35,793 nucleotides of DNA, from assembly GCA_005843825.1 (NCBI GenBank), contig SZXX01000011.1, positions 1 through 35,793 on the forward strand. Direction: 5' to 3'. Positions 12,584 to 20,120 of the stretch are shown here, piece by piece (within the stretch, counting starts at the first letter, position 1; every line of letters starts with the position of its first letter). The stretch comes from Chlorobium sp. (lineage in GTDB: Bacteria > Bacteroidota > Chlorobiia > Chlorobiales > Chlorobiaceae). Below the pieces are notes generated by a model that made no database searches, was not told the DNA's origin, and saw nothing but the letters and a program-made list of their open reading frames with translations. A program made the position numbers and the translations under genes.

Positions 12584-13404
12584 AAGTGCTTTTCTTCTTG
12601 CTGGTTGAAAAAAAATCTCAGACGATCCAGAAACAATTCCTTGTTTTCAAGCTGCAGGGTATGACCGCAATGAGGAAAAATTTCAAGATCAGAGCCAGGG
12701 CATAACTTAACCATTTGACGGCCAATCTCAACGTAGCGCTCATCTTTTTCCCCTGCAAAAAACCTTACCGGCACACGATTATGCTGCAGCGCCTCCCATT
12801 GTGAACGCTGCCGTCCTGTCCCGAGCACTCTCAAAGCCAGAGCCAGGTTCCGGGGGTCATTGATTTTCCGTTCACTCTCAACTTCTGAAAATACAGGGTG
12901 ATGTTTCAGTGTCGAAAAAAGCGGCTGATCATACCATCCCTTAATGAAACCTTCAAAATTCCTCTCAATTTTTCGAGCAACCTTTTCATCATGCTCCTGC
13001 CGGTCGATCTGTTCCTGTATTGTCCTGAGTCCTGGAGAAGCAGAGACGATAACTGCTTTGGTAAAAAGCTCCTGATGACGAAGCAGAAGGGCAAGTGCAA
13101 GACGTCCCCCCATCGAATACCCGACAAGATAGCTTTGCGGGAAAGCCGACTCTTGGAGCAGTTCAGCAAGAGCGTCAACTGTCTGTTCAAAAAAACCGTC
13201 GTTCGGTGGATTCTCTTCAAAGCTTGCCTTCCCGTGTCCGGGGAGATCAACCATCATGCAGCAGTAGTCCCGGGAAAGCTGTCTGGCCATAGGGAGCCAG
13301 TCACTGCCCGATCCCAGAAACCCGTGGAGAAAGAGGATGCGGGGCAGTGAAGAATTTCCAGTGGTGAGAATATGGAAAGGAATGCCCTGTATGGTTCTCT
13401 GCAT
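12580..13404 (-). CDS. menH: SHCHC synthase MenH, alpha/beta-hydrolase fold
   Basis: Eliminates pyruvate from SEPHCHC to give SHCHC in menaquinone synthesis. From the ATG at 13404 ([16 protein letters not shown]) the protein has 274 residues; a TTG at 13470 in the same frame would add 22 residues with poor character and overlap menD, so the ATG is preferred. Visible are [13 protein letters not shown] (oxyanion region, 25-36), DLPGHG, nucleophile Ser97 in [10 protein letters not shown], Asp221 in FAGEKDERY and His248 in CGHTLQLE. It sits between menD and menB, which separates it from generic hydrolases. Confidence 0.9.
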   Translation of the reverse strand: MQRTIQGIPFHILTTGNSSLPRILFLHGFLGSGSDWLPMARQLSRDYCCMMVDLPGHGKASFEENPPNDGFFEQTVDALAELLQESAFPQSYLVGYSMGGRLALALLLRHQELFTKAVIVSASPGLRTIQEQIDRQEHDEKVARKIERNFEGFIKGWYDQPLFSTLKHHPVFSEVESERKINDPRNLALALRVLGTGRQRSQWEALQHNRVPVRFFAGEKDERYVEIGRQMVKLCPGSDLEIFPHCGHTLQLENKELFLDRLRFFFNQQEEKHL

Positions 13405-13444
13405 GGTCAAGGACTCTGTTGAACAAGGATTGCCTGCTATAAAT

Positions 13445-15196
13445 CTACCGGAAAAGATAGTGATCGGCAAGGGCGCTGATTCTTGCCTGCAGTGCGCGGT
13501 GCTGCTGCAGATTTTCCTGCCGGGAGCCTTTAACTTCTATGACGGTGCTTCTTTTGCTTGCAGATGCAGCTTTATAGAGATCACTGAATTCACCGTTTGT
13601 ATGCGGGCATGCATAGTCCACACCAAAGGTTTCTGCAGCAGACCGGATGCTGTAGTTCTGTGGTGTGGCAAAATGGGTCTCAAAAATATCGCTGTATTCT
13701 GAAACAGGCAGGAATGAAAAAATCCCTCCGCCATTGTTGTTCAGGACAATGATCTGAAGGGGAACACTCAGGGTACTGAGCAGTGAAAGTGCATTTAAGT
13801 CATGCAGGAAAGCGATATCCCCGATAATCAGTGTTGCCGCTTTACGATATCCTTCAGCAAAGCCCGCTGCAGTCGAAAGAATGCCGTCTATCCCGCTTAC
13901 TCCCCGATTGATGCCGCACCTTATACCGTTATGATGTCCGTTGAAGGCATAGGTGTCCATATCCCTGACAGGCATGCTGTTGGAAATGAAGAGGAGCTGT
14001 TCTTCACTGATAAGGCGCGAGGTAAGGCGTGCTGCGGATATTTCAGTAACCGGTTGCAAAGAGAGGGTTTCAGCATCAATCTCTTCACCGGCCCGTCTGA
14101 AAAACTCTTCAGCACTCTCTGTTTTTATACCGGATACCGAAGTGCGTGACCCTTTGAGGCTTGATGCAGTATGTGCCAGCGAAGCTTCAATGCTGAGCGT
14201 TACGTTATGATCGGGAGAGAATCGGTTGGCATGGGGTCGTACAACAATATAGTGTTCCGGATTCCATTCAATGAGAGCAGAGGCAGGATGTTTTGCGATA
14301 ATATGACCGCCGAAATGGAGTACCAGATCGGGCCTGAAGTGCATGGTAAATCCTGACGACTGAAACGCCAGTTGCCATGGTTGAACTCCGCTGCTCAGGC
14401 GTATCCCCGATGAGAGATCAGCATAGAGGGGTACCTGGAGATCCCGGGCAAGTTCCCTGACCGCCTCACCCTCTTCTTTACTATGCATGCTGCCGGCAAT
14501 GATCAGAGGCTGTTTTGCTTTTGAAAGCGCCTCGCGCACAGCGGTCACAGTACCTGGCTCCGGATGGTTTTCCGGGAATGCCGATAAGCCTGAAGGGTTG
14601 CCTGTTTTCACCCACTCCTGCATTGGATCGAGCCACGGATCCTTCAGATCGAAACGTTCAGGCTCAAGAGGTTCTCTGAACGGCTGGTTAAGATGGACCG
14701 GCCCTGCAGGTGAATCAACCGTTTTAGCGACCGCGTATGCAATGGTCGAGAGCAGAGCTTTAAGAGGAACCTCCCTTGACGGCAGAGGAAGCTGCATATT
14801 CCATCGGGTATAGCTTTTAAACATGCCCTCCTGCCGTATGGTCTGGTTTGCTCCGCATTCAAGCAGTTCAAAAGGACGGTCGGCAGAAAGAATAATCATC
14901 GGTTGCAAGTCCATGGAGGCTTCTACAACAGCGGGGAAGTAGTTTGCAACAGCGGTCCCTGATGTGCAGACAAGCACTGCCGGCCTTCCTGTAGCACGGC
15001 CATAGCCAAGGGCAAAAAAGCCTGCTGATCGTTCATCAGCAAACATTTTCCATCGGGCTTTCGGGTTTCTTGCAATGGCAGCAGTCAGCGGGGTTGAGCG
15101 TGAGCCAGGGGAGATACAGAAAAATTCTGCACCCTGACGGATCAGTTCTTCAATGACGATGCTGCTCCACAGTGAGGTTATTTCGCGAGCACTCAT
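13445..15196 (-). CDS. menD: SEPHCHC synthase MenD (2-succinyl-5-enolpyruvyl-6-hydroxy-3-cyclohexene-1-carboxylate synthase)
   Basis: Thiamine-diphosphate enzyme joining 2-oxoglutarate and isochorismate. The start ATG at 15196 ([12 protein letters not shown]) overlaps the menF stop as ATGA, which argues against a longer in-frame start at 15253. The 583 residues show [15 protein letters not shown] (27-41), the cofactor-activating Glu55 in [14 protein letters not shown], the long central domain, and the ThDP/metal motif [12 protein letters not shown] followed by [16 protein letters not shown] 40-base gap separates it from menH. Confidence 0.96.
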   Translation of the reverse strand: MSAREITSLWSSIVIEELIRQGAEFFCISPGSRSTPLTAAIARNPKARWKMFADERSAGFFALGYGRATGRPAVLVCTSGTAVANYFPAVVEASMDLQPMIILSADRPFELLECGANQTIRQEGMFKSYTRWNMQLPLPSREVPLKALLSTIAYAVAKTVDSPAGPVHLNQPFREPLEPERFDLKDPWLDPMQEWVKTGNPSGLSAFPENHPEPGTVTAVREALSKAKQPLIIAGSMHSKEEGEAVRELARDLQVPLYADLSSGIRLSSGVQPWQLAFQSSGFTMHFRPDLVLHFGGHIIAKHPASALIEWNPEHYIVVRPHANRFSPDHNVTLSIEASLAHTASSLKGSRTSVSGIKTESAEEFFRRAGEEIDAETLSLQPVTEISAARLTSRLISEEQLLFISNSMPVRDMDTYAFNGHHNGIRCGINRGVSGIDGILSTAAGFAEGYRKAATLIIGDIAFLHDLNALSLLSTLSVPLQIIVLNNNGGGIFSFLPVSEYSDIFETHFATPQNYSIRSAAETFGVDYACPHTNGEFSDLYKAASASKRSTVIEVKGSRQENLQQHRALQARISALADHYLFR

Positions 15197-16617
15197 ACTT
15201 CCTGGCGGGTTATAGCCAGAATATCTCCAATTTTCTGATCGACCTCTTCCCATTCGGAATAGGGATTTGAGCCTTTTACAAGGCCGGCACCAGAGTAGAG
15301 ATAGGCAAAACGACCATTGACGAGAGCTGATCGAATAGCAACCGAAAATTCTGCAGCATCCCTGCTTATCCAGCCTACAGGCCCCGCATACCAGCCGCGG
15401 CTGAATGGCTCGAGATTCATGATATGTTTCATGGCCTCTTGCTTCGGCACACCACCGACAGCCGGTGTAGGATGCAGAAGTTTCAGGACTGCGCTGTCAT
15501 TCTGGAATTCAGGTTTAAGTTTGGCAGCACAACTGGTGTAGAGGTGAGCAAGGCGGTTGAGCTGCAGAACCTGAACATCTTTTTCCATATCAATATCACT
15601 GCAGATCTTGAGCAGCTCCTGATAGATCATGTCCTTGACGAATTTATGCTCCCGGATATCTTTTTCTGAATTAAGAAGTGCTTCAGAAGCCTGAATGTCT
15701 CCGCCGTTGATGGTCTCTTTCGAAAATGTTCCGGCAAGTGCCTCAGTAAGGAGCAATTCACGGTCTCTTCTGTAAAGCCGTTCCGGGCTGAAGCTGAAAA
15801 ACGCATGATGTTCCTCCGGTTCAAAGTAGAACCTGTAGACCGCATTTTGCGGATAGGGATACTGAAGCAAAAAAAGAAGCGGTGAAAAACTGCTGCTGAA
15901 TTCGAGAACAGTCTGTCGGGCAAGCATTATTTTATCCATGCCGCCCGAATTAAATGTCTCCAGTGCTTTTTGACATTGTTCAATCCAGTTTCTTTCATCC
16001 GGATTATAGGATAGATCCAGCAGTTCCGGCAGTTTCAACGTTGAACAATCCGCATCACAAATTATGCGGTCAAGCATTTCCGTGATCTCACTGATTCTTG
16101 TTTCGGGCTTTGCGCCGCTTTCAATCCAAAGGTGGCATGAAAGCGAATAGGTGTTATGCTCTAAGGTCAACTGGATAAGTGGAAGCACAAAGGAAAACGA
16201 GGAAAATTTCTCCCAGATCGGGTTTTGATTTTCCTGGTTATTGAAGTTGAATCCTCCGAAATAGCGTGCGCCGGGATCTTTATCTGCAAAAGAAATCCCG
16301 AATTGCCGGAAACATGCGTCATTATCTCCGTTTTCATCGAAAGCAATCCTATCGGCAATACCAATGCCGGCTACAGAAAAATCTTTCTCCCGGTTCATCC
16401 AGAAGAGTTTTGGATATACCGCCTGACGGCAAAGCCAGCCTGACATCTCCAAAGGCTCGACAGGCTGAGAAAAGGTTACAAGGAGGTTTCTTTCAAGGCC
16501 ATCAGACAAAGCACTCTGGTAATCAAAAAGGTCTACAGCCTTTTTAAGCCTTGAAACCGCCTTTTGTATTGATAAAGATTCCTCTGAAGATATAATGATA
16601 TTCTGGTGCTCACTCAT
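15193..16617 (-). CDS. menF: Isochorismate synthase MenF
   Basis: Converts chorismate to isochorismate, the entry step to menaquinone. The 474 residues have a variable N-terminal half and a C-terminal chorismate-binding domain: [12 protein letters not shown]-like stretch near 220-235 (here [20 protein letters not shown]), [33 protein letters not shown] and [20 protein letters not shown] near the end. Placement at the head of menDHBC identifies it as the menaquinone enzyme rather than a salicylate or anthranilate synthase. I cannot point to a clear promoter in the 157 bases upstream. Confidence 0.94.
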   Translation of the reverse strand: MSEHQNIIISSEESLSIQKAVSRLKKAVDLFDYQSALSDGLERNLLVTFSQPVEPLEMSGWLCRQAVYPKLFWMNREKDFSVAGIGIADRIAFDENGDNDACFRQFGISFADKDPGARYFGGFNFNNQENQNPIWEKFSSFSFVLPLIQLTLEHNTYSLSCHLWIESGAKPETRISEITEMLDRIICDADCSTLKLPELLDLSYNPDERNWIEQCQKALETFNSGGMDKIMLARQTVLEFSSSFSPLLFLLQYPYPQNAVYRFYFEPEEHHAFFSFSPERLYRRDRELLLTEALAGTFSKETINGGDIQASEALLNSEKDIREHKFVKDMIYQELLKICSDIDMEKDVQVLQLNRLAHLYTSCAAKLKPEFQNDSAVLKLLHPTPAVGGVPKQEAMKHIMNLEPFSRGWYAGPVGWISRDAAEFSVAIRSALVNGRFAYLYSGAGLVKGSNPYSEWEEVDQKIGDILAITRQEV

Positions 16618-16774
16618 ATGCGTTAATCGGCATTGAAACTCTCAAACACTTCTCTATTGCACTCTCCTGTAACAAATGGTACAACAATTTTGCAATAATG
16701 GTTTCCGGTCGAAAAAAATCTTTGATTTCAGTATTTGATTGCAAAAACTGTTTCGTGATTACGACCCGCGTAAA

Positions 16775-17377
16775 TCACCGTATTTGATCTTTTTTGAAAT
16801 GTTTTTGCAGTGAGACAGCAAGATAATTGTTTTTCTTAAGAAGCCATTCATAAATCGCCTGAGCCTCAGCTCTATGACCTGTATTGAGATAGCAGATGGC
16901 AAGGTTGTAGTGCGCCTCAGTAAACGATTCACTGTTGTCAATGGATTCACTGTATGATTTTGCAGCGTTATCAAACTCTTTAAGCTGCATATAGGCATTG
17001 CCGATATCATAGAGTGTCAGGGAATCTTTTGGTGCGTGCTCAAGGTGTTTTTGAAAATATTTCAGTGACTCAGCATAGTTTTTCTGGTTGAAAGCAATAG
17101 CGCCAAGAGCATGGTAGGCTTCATCGAGTTTTGGATTTATCGCAAGCGCACTTTTATATGCCTCCTTAGCCTCGCTGTAGCGTTCGCTGCGCGCATAACC
17201 CTGCCCGAGAAGCATGTATCCCGTGGCATCTTTCGGGTTTTTCCAGACCTGCTGCTGCAGGGTTTTCAGCTCATTCCCCGGTCGGTTGCATGAAACCAGC
17301 AATGTCATAGCGACAAGAAAAAAGCATAAAGTCATGCGTTGGATGCTGACCTTCAAATTTGGCATGTAAGGTATCAT
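16775..17377 (-). CDS. TPR-repeat lipoprotein
   Basis: A 200-residue predicted lipoprotein: the hydrophobic signal MTLCFFLVAMTLLVSC ends in the lipobox LVSC, with Cys30 as the lipidated residue. The mature part consists of four tetratricopeptide repeats from about 36 to 190 (for example GYMLLGQGYARSERYSEAKE and YDIGNAYMQLKEFDNAAKSY). TPR proteins are scaffolds, so the partner cannot be deduced. Start choice is uncertain: ATG at 17377 follows a GAAG-like ribosome site, while ATGs four and fourteen residues in would also keep the signal peptide. It reads toward menF but with a 157-base gap, so it is probably a separate unit. Confidence 0.85.
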   Translation of the reverse strand: MIPYMPNLKVSIQRMTLCFFLVAMTLLVSCNRPGNELKTLQQQVWKNPKDATGYMLLGQGYARSERYSEAKEAYKSALAINPKLDEAYHALGAIAFNQKNYAESLKYFQKHLEHAPKDSLTLYDIGNAYMQLKEFDNAAKSYSESIDNSESFTEAHYNLAICYLNTGHRAEAQAIYEWLLKKNNYLAVSLQKHFKKDQIR

Positions 17378-17486
17378 AGTTCTTCAATATACGTACTCAC
17401 CGACTGATCTGCCAATCTTGATTAAGCCATCCCCTTATTTCAGGGAAAACATTTCCTATTGGTCAGCAGTGTCCGTAACTTGTTTT

Positions 17487-17504
17487 ATGAGTATTAACAC
17501 TCAT
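17487..17504. promoter_or_regulatory. Dyad-symmetric candidate operator before the heavy-metal-associated gene
   Basis: ATGAGT-ATTAAC-ACTCAT forms six-base arms plus a central TTAA, so 16 of 18 positions are symmetric. It lies between a possible -35 (TTGTTT, 17480-17485) and -10 (TGTAAC, 17504-17509) spaced by 18 bases, 37 bases before the ATG of the CxxC mini-protein. The left half plus flank recurs in inverted form at 17761-17778. The operator function is inferred from position only. Confidence 0.4.
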
Positions 17505-17540
17505 GTAACCTGATTAGAGTAAATATTAATTGCCAATACA

Positions 17541-17747
17541 ATGAAAAAAGAGATACAGGTTAGCGGTATGAACTGTGGCAGTTGTGAGATGCTTGTCACA
17601 GAAGCACTTGAAGATCTTGAAGGGGTTATAGATGTCAATGCCTCTCATCTCAAAGGTATTGTTTCAGTTGATTTTGATCCGAACATGGTAGCCATATCGA
17701 CCATTGCATCCGTTATCGAGGAGCAGGGATTCAAGATAAAATCGTGA
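17541..17747 (+). CDS. Heavy-metal-associated (HMA) domain mini-protein, CopZ-like
   Basis: A 68-residue stand-alone HMA domain (ferredoxin-like beta-alpha-beta fold) with the metal site GMNCGSC, Cys12 and Cys15 forming the CxxC pair that binds Cu(I) or a similar soft metal. The rest (VTEALEDLEGVIDVNASHLK, VIEEQGFKIKS) follows the family closely. Such proteins chaperone copper or mercury to a P-type ATPase or repressor, but no such ATPase or regulator is nearby, so the metal and partner are unknown. The neighbouring inverted repeats suggest dedicated control. Confidence 0.88.
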   Translation: MKKEIQVSGMNCGSCEMLVTEALEDLEGVIDVNASHLKGIVSVDFDPNMVAISTIASVIEEQGFKIKS

Positions 17748-17760
17748 TTATCTTTTAAGG

Positions 17761-17778
17761 TTTTATACTCATAAAACA
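17761..17778. repeat. Inverted copy of the TGTTTTATGAGTAT motif
   Basis: The reverse complement of this stretch reads TGTTTTATGAGTATAAAA and matches 17481-17494 upstream of the HMA gene over 14 bases. The site is itself a short palindrome (TTTTAT-ACTC-ATAAAA). It lies 17 bases before the NYN-LOTUS start codon, so both genes are preceded by the motif, in opposite orientation. It could be a regulator-binding site or a coincidence of AT-rich DNA. Confidence 0.4.
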
Positions 17779-17795
17779 TAAGAACGGATAGTGTC

Positions 17796-18539
17796 ATGGC
17801 AGTTGAAAAAACAGAGCGTCTTGCTGTCCTTATCGATGCTGATAATACGCAGGCTGCAATTATAGAAGGTCTTCTCGCGGAGGTCGCAAAGTATGGTACC
17901 TCAAGCGTTAAAAGGATATACGGAGACTGGACGTCAACCGCACTGAGAAGTTGGAAAGAGGTGCTGCTGGAATATTCTATCCAGCCTATTCAGCAGTTCG
18001 GATACACCAAGGGAAAAAATGCTACAGACAGCGCCATGATCATTGACGCAATGGACCTGTTGTATACTGGAAAGTTTCAGGGATTCTGCATTGTCTCCAG
18101 CGACAGTGACTTTACGAAACTGGCATCGAGAATCAGGGAATCGGGTCTTTTTGTCTATGGCTTTGGAGAGAAAAAAACACCGTCAGCCTTTGTTTCCGCT
18201 TGTGACAAATTTATTTATATCGAAGTTTTGCGGGCCAAAATCAATGAAAATGAATCCATTGCTAAAAAGTCGTCAGCCGAACTCAAGCAGGATACCCGGC
18301 TGGTGCGTTTATTGAGAAATGCCGTTGAGGCCTCATCGGACGAAAGCGGATGGGCTCATCTTGCAACTACAGGCAGCAATATCGCAAAACAGTCCCCGGA
18401 GTTCGACCCGCGCAATTACGGCTACATCAAGCTTGGAGAGTTGCTGGCAGCGACAAAACTATTTGATTTCGATGAGCGTATTATCGGAGAAGGTCAGTCA
18501 AAAGCAATCTACGTAAGGGATAAACGCAAAAAGGACTGA
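17796..18539 (+). CDS. NYN-domain (PIN-like) protein with C-terminal OST-HTH/LOTUS domain
   Basis: A 247-residue putative RNA-acting protein. Residues 8-145 form a NYN/LabA-type PIN-like nuclease domain: LIDADN (12-17) gives the first acidic pair, KGKNATDSAMIIDAMDLLY (72-90) the second, and VSSDSDF (100-106) the third, so the metal-binding acidic set is intact. Residues about 165-241 resemble an OST-HTH/LOTUS RNA-binding domain (LLRNAVEASSDESGWAHLAT; IKLGELLAAT). This two-domain design is widespread in bacteria and the substrate is not established for most members. It lies 48 bases after the HMA gene and 30 before the OmpA-like gene. Confidence 0.87.
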   Translation: MAVEKTERLAVLIDADNTQAAIIEGLLAEVAKYGTSSVKRIYGDWTSTALRSWKEVLLEYSIQPIQQFGYTKGKNATDSAMIIDAMDLLYTGKFQGFCIVSSDSDFTKLASRIRESGLFVYGFGEKKTPSAFVSACDKFIYIEVLRAKINENESIAKKSSAELKQDTRLVRLLRNAVEASSDESGWAHLATTGSNIAKQSPEFDPRNYGYIKLGELLAATKLFDFDERIIGEGQSKAIYVRDKRKKD

Positions 18540-18569
18540 TTCATTCCAACTTGAATATGGAGTTTTATT

Positions 18570-19583
18570 ATGAGACGACTCAGGGTGATTATACTTCTAT
18601 TTGTCATGGGATTATTACTTCCATTGACTGAGGGTTATGCTGTCGATCTTCCCGGTTCAAAAGATCATCCCTTGCTCAAACGGTTTGCTGGATCGGAAAT
18701 TGTCGGCTATCATGTCAAGCGGTTTGATGAGTACGAATTGCAGACATCAACATTCAACCGCTATAATTTAGAAACCAAAAGACGAGAATATGTTGCTCCT
18801 TCTTTGAAACCTGAAGGCCGGCTTACAAGGATATGGTATGAGGTTCCCGGTGATGTCGGTTCTCTCGAGGTTTTCCGGAACTATCTCAATGAACTCAGAA
18901 GCAAAGGATTTGTTATCCTCTATGATTCAAAAAAAGATCCTGCCGCCACTCAGTGGAACAACTACCTCGCTCCATTCGGCTCCATGGATATTGAGACCAA
19001 CCGCGCCAAATATATTTTTTTTGCAGCAGATCGGGTAGGAATTTGTGTCGCTAGTGCCAAAATGAACAGGCCTGCAGGCAATGCCTATGTCCATTTGACC
19101 GTCGTGGAGTGGGGGAAGGCTGATCCGGTGTTCAAGGCAAAGAGAGGAGCTTATGTAGCTGTTGATATTATTGAGACCCAGCCGATGGTTCAAAAAATGG
19201 TAACGGTAACAGCCGATCAAATTTCGAATTCCCTTAATACTACAGGAAAGGTATCTCTCTATGGCATTTATTTTGATACGAACAAATGGGAGATCAAGCC
19301 CACATCCCGCCCATCGCTTCAGGAAATTGCGAAACTAATGAAACAAAATCCGGCATTGAAGCTGCATGTTGTTGGTCATACAGATAATGTTGGGGGGTAT
19401 GAGTTTAATATGGGGCTATCAAAACACAGGGCAGATGCTGTTGTTGCATCACTCGTAAAGGAGTACGCTATACCGGCAACTCGTTTAACAGCAAATGGGG
19501 TAGCTTATCTTGCCCCAGTTGCTCCTAATACTGCAGAAGCTGGACGGGAAAAAAACCGTCGTGTGGAGTTGGTGCCCAGGTAA
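18570..19583 (+). CDS. DUF4892/OmpA-family envelope protein
   Basis: A 337-residue exported protein. A signal peptide covers residues 1-24 (VIILLFVMGLLLPLTEGYA). Residues about 28-190 look like the DUF4892 domain, with GSKDHPLLKRFAGSEIVGYH and a VFRNYLNELRSKGFVILYDS helix. The C-terminal 110 residues are an OmpA-like peptidoglycan-binding domain: IYFDTNKWEIKPTSRPSLQE, VVGHTDNVGG, LSKHRADAV and the final KNRRVEL. It probably sits in the periplasm or outer membrane, tethered to peptidoglycan. A GGAG ribosome site lies before the ATG, and a strong terminator follows 37 bases after the stop. Confidence 0.9.
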   Translation: MRRLRVIILLFVMGLLLPLTEGYAVDLPGSKDHPLLKRFAGSEIVGYHVKRFDEYELQTSTFNRYNLETKRREYVAPSLKPEGRLTRIWYEVPGDVGSLEVFRNYLNELRSKGFVILYDSKKDPAATQWNNYLAPFGSMDIETNRAKYIFFAADRVGICVASAKMNRPAGNAYVHLTVVEWGKADPVFKAKRGAYVAVDIIETQPMVQKMVTVTADQISNSLNTTGKVSLYGIYFDTNKWEIKPTSRPSLQEIAKLMKQNPALKLHVVGHTDNVGGYEFNMGLSKHRADAVVASLVKEYAIPATRLTANGVAYLAPVAPNTAEAGREKNRRVELVPR

Positions 19584-19620
19584 AGTATTGCTCCTTGCAA
19601 ATGATGTGGAAGGAAAATAA

Positions 19621-19655
19621 AAAGGCACTGCATAGCAGTGCCTTTTTATTTTTTT
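19621..19655. terminator. Bidirectional rho-independent terminator between the OmpA-like gene and tRNA-Asp
   Basis: AAAGGCACTGC (19621-19631), loop ATA, GCAGTGCCTTT (19635-19645) is a perfect 11-base-pair stem followed by a T-rich run to 19655. On the minus strand the stem is followed by a T-rich run from the complement of the A-rich upstream side, so it can end both the OmpA-like mRNA and the tRNA-Asp transcript. Confidence 0.9.
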
Positions 19656-19656
19656 G

Positions 19657-19731
19657 CGGAGCTGACGGGGTTCGAACCCGCGACCTCCTGCGTGACAGGC
19701 AGGCGCTCTAACCAAACTGAGCTACAGCTCC
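19657..19731 (-). tRNA. tRNA-Asp (anticodon GTC)
   Basis: The minus strand folds as a complete cloverleaf: acceptor GGAGCTG/CAGCTCC, D arm GCTC/GAGC, anticodon stem CCTGC/GCAGG with loop CTGTCAC giving anticodon GTC, five-base variable region AGGTC, T arm with TTCGAAC, and discriminator G. CCA is not encoded (the next bases read CAA). The span is 75 bases. Confidence 0.96.
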
Positions 19732-19745
19732 TTGAAAGAGGAATT

Positions 19746-19774
19746 AATGTATAGAGCCGATGCCTAATATCCAA
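19746..19774 (-). promoter_or_regulatory. Candidate promoter of tRNA-Asp
   Basis: On the minus strand TTGGAT (19774-19769) and TACATT (19751-19746) are spaced by exactly 17 bases, putting the start point a few bases before the mature tRNA 5' end at 19731. This is inferred from consensus and position. Confidence 0.5.
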
Positions 19775-19898
19775 AAAGTATTTTCCTTTATTTTCTGTTT
19801 ATCCTGCTGGCAACAAAGAGAAAAATCGTTCATTAACTTATTGTTTTTATTCCGGTTATAGACTTTTTATCACTCTTTATGGTTGCGTTTTTTTTCGC

Positions 19899-19928
19899 CC
19901 CGCCAGCATTTTATAAAATACCGGCGGG
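19899..19928. repeat. 30-base imperfect palindrome upstream of gltA
   Basis: The arms CCCGCC (19899-19904) and GGCGGG (19923-19928) enclose a perfect ATTTTATAAAAT core (19908-19919); 13 of 15 pairs match. There is no T-run on the exit side for either strand, so it does not look like an ordinary terminator. It could be an operator or an extruding cruciform. It sits about 190 bases before the gltA start. Confidence 0.6.
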
Positions 19929-20017
19929 AGAGTATCTTTTCACTGGAATAGGAACAAAACAATTGTTGAAAAAATAACGGGTTTTCGCTCACCGTATTTG
20001 GCGGGATTTTCATAACT

Positions 20018-20047
20018 TTGTGCGCTATGAACGAATACGATTATACT
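20018..20047 (+). promoter_or_regulatory. Candidate gltA promoter
   Basis: TTGTGC (20018-20023) and TATACT (20042-20047) are spaced by 18 bases, 73 bases before the gltA ATG. The -10 is good and the -35 only partial. The call rests on consensus only. Confidence 0.4.
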
Positions 20048-20120
20048 AGCGTGTTCAAGCAGTGAGACATGTTGTTTTTTTTAGCGGTAAATGCTTTAAA
20101 ACAATCAATACAGCACACTT

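Larger units (their letters stand above)
19732..20120. other. 389-base gene-free region between tRNA-Asp and gltA
   Basis: I see no credible protein gene here on either strand; the stretch is AT-rich and stop-dense. It contains the candidate tRNA-Asp promoter at its left end, a 30-base imperfect palindrome at 19899-19928 and a candidate gltA promoter at 20018-20047. A run of ten T residues (19888-19897 area) directly precedes the palindrome. Confidence 0.7.

Noticed and set aside
13405-13470. Extended menH start at TTG 13470
   Set aside because: It overlaps menD, adds residues unlike MenH, and the ATG at 13404 gives the normal N-terminus.
15197-15253. Extended menD start at 15253
   Set aside because: It would overlap menF by 61 bases; the ATGA junction at 15196-15193 and the usual MenD N-terminus favour the shorter start.
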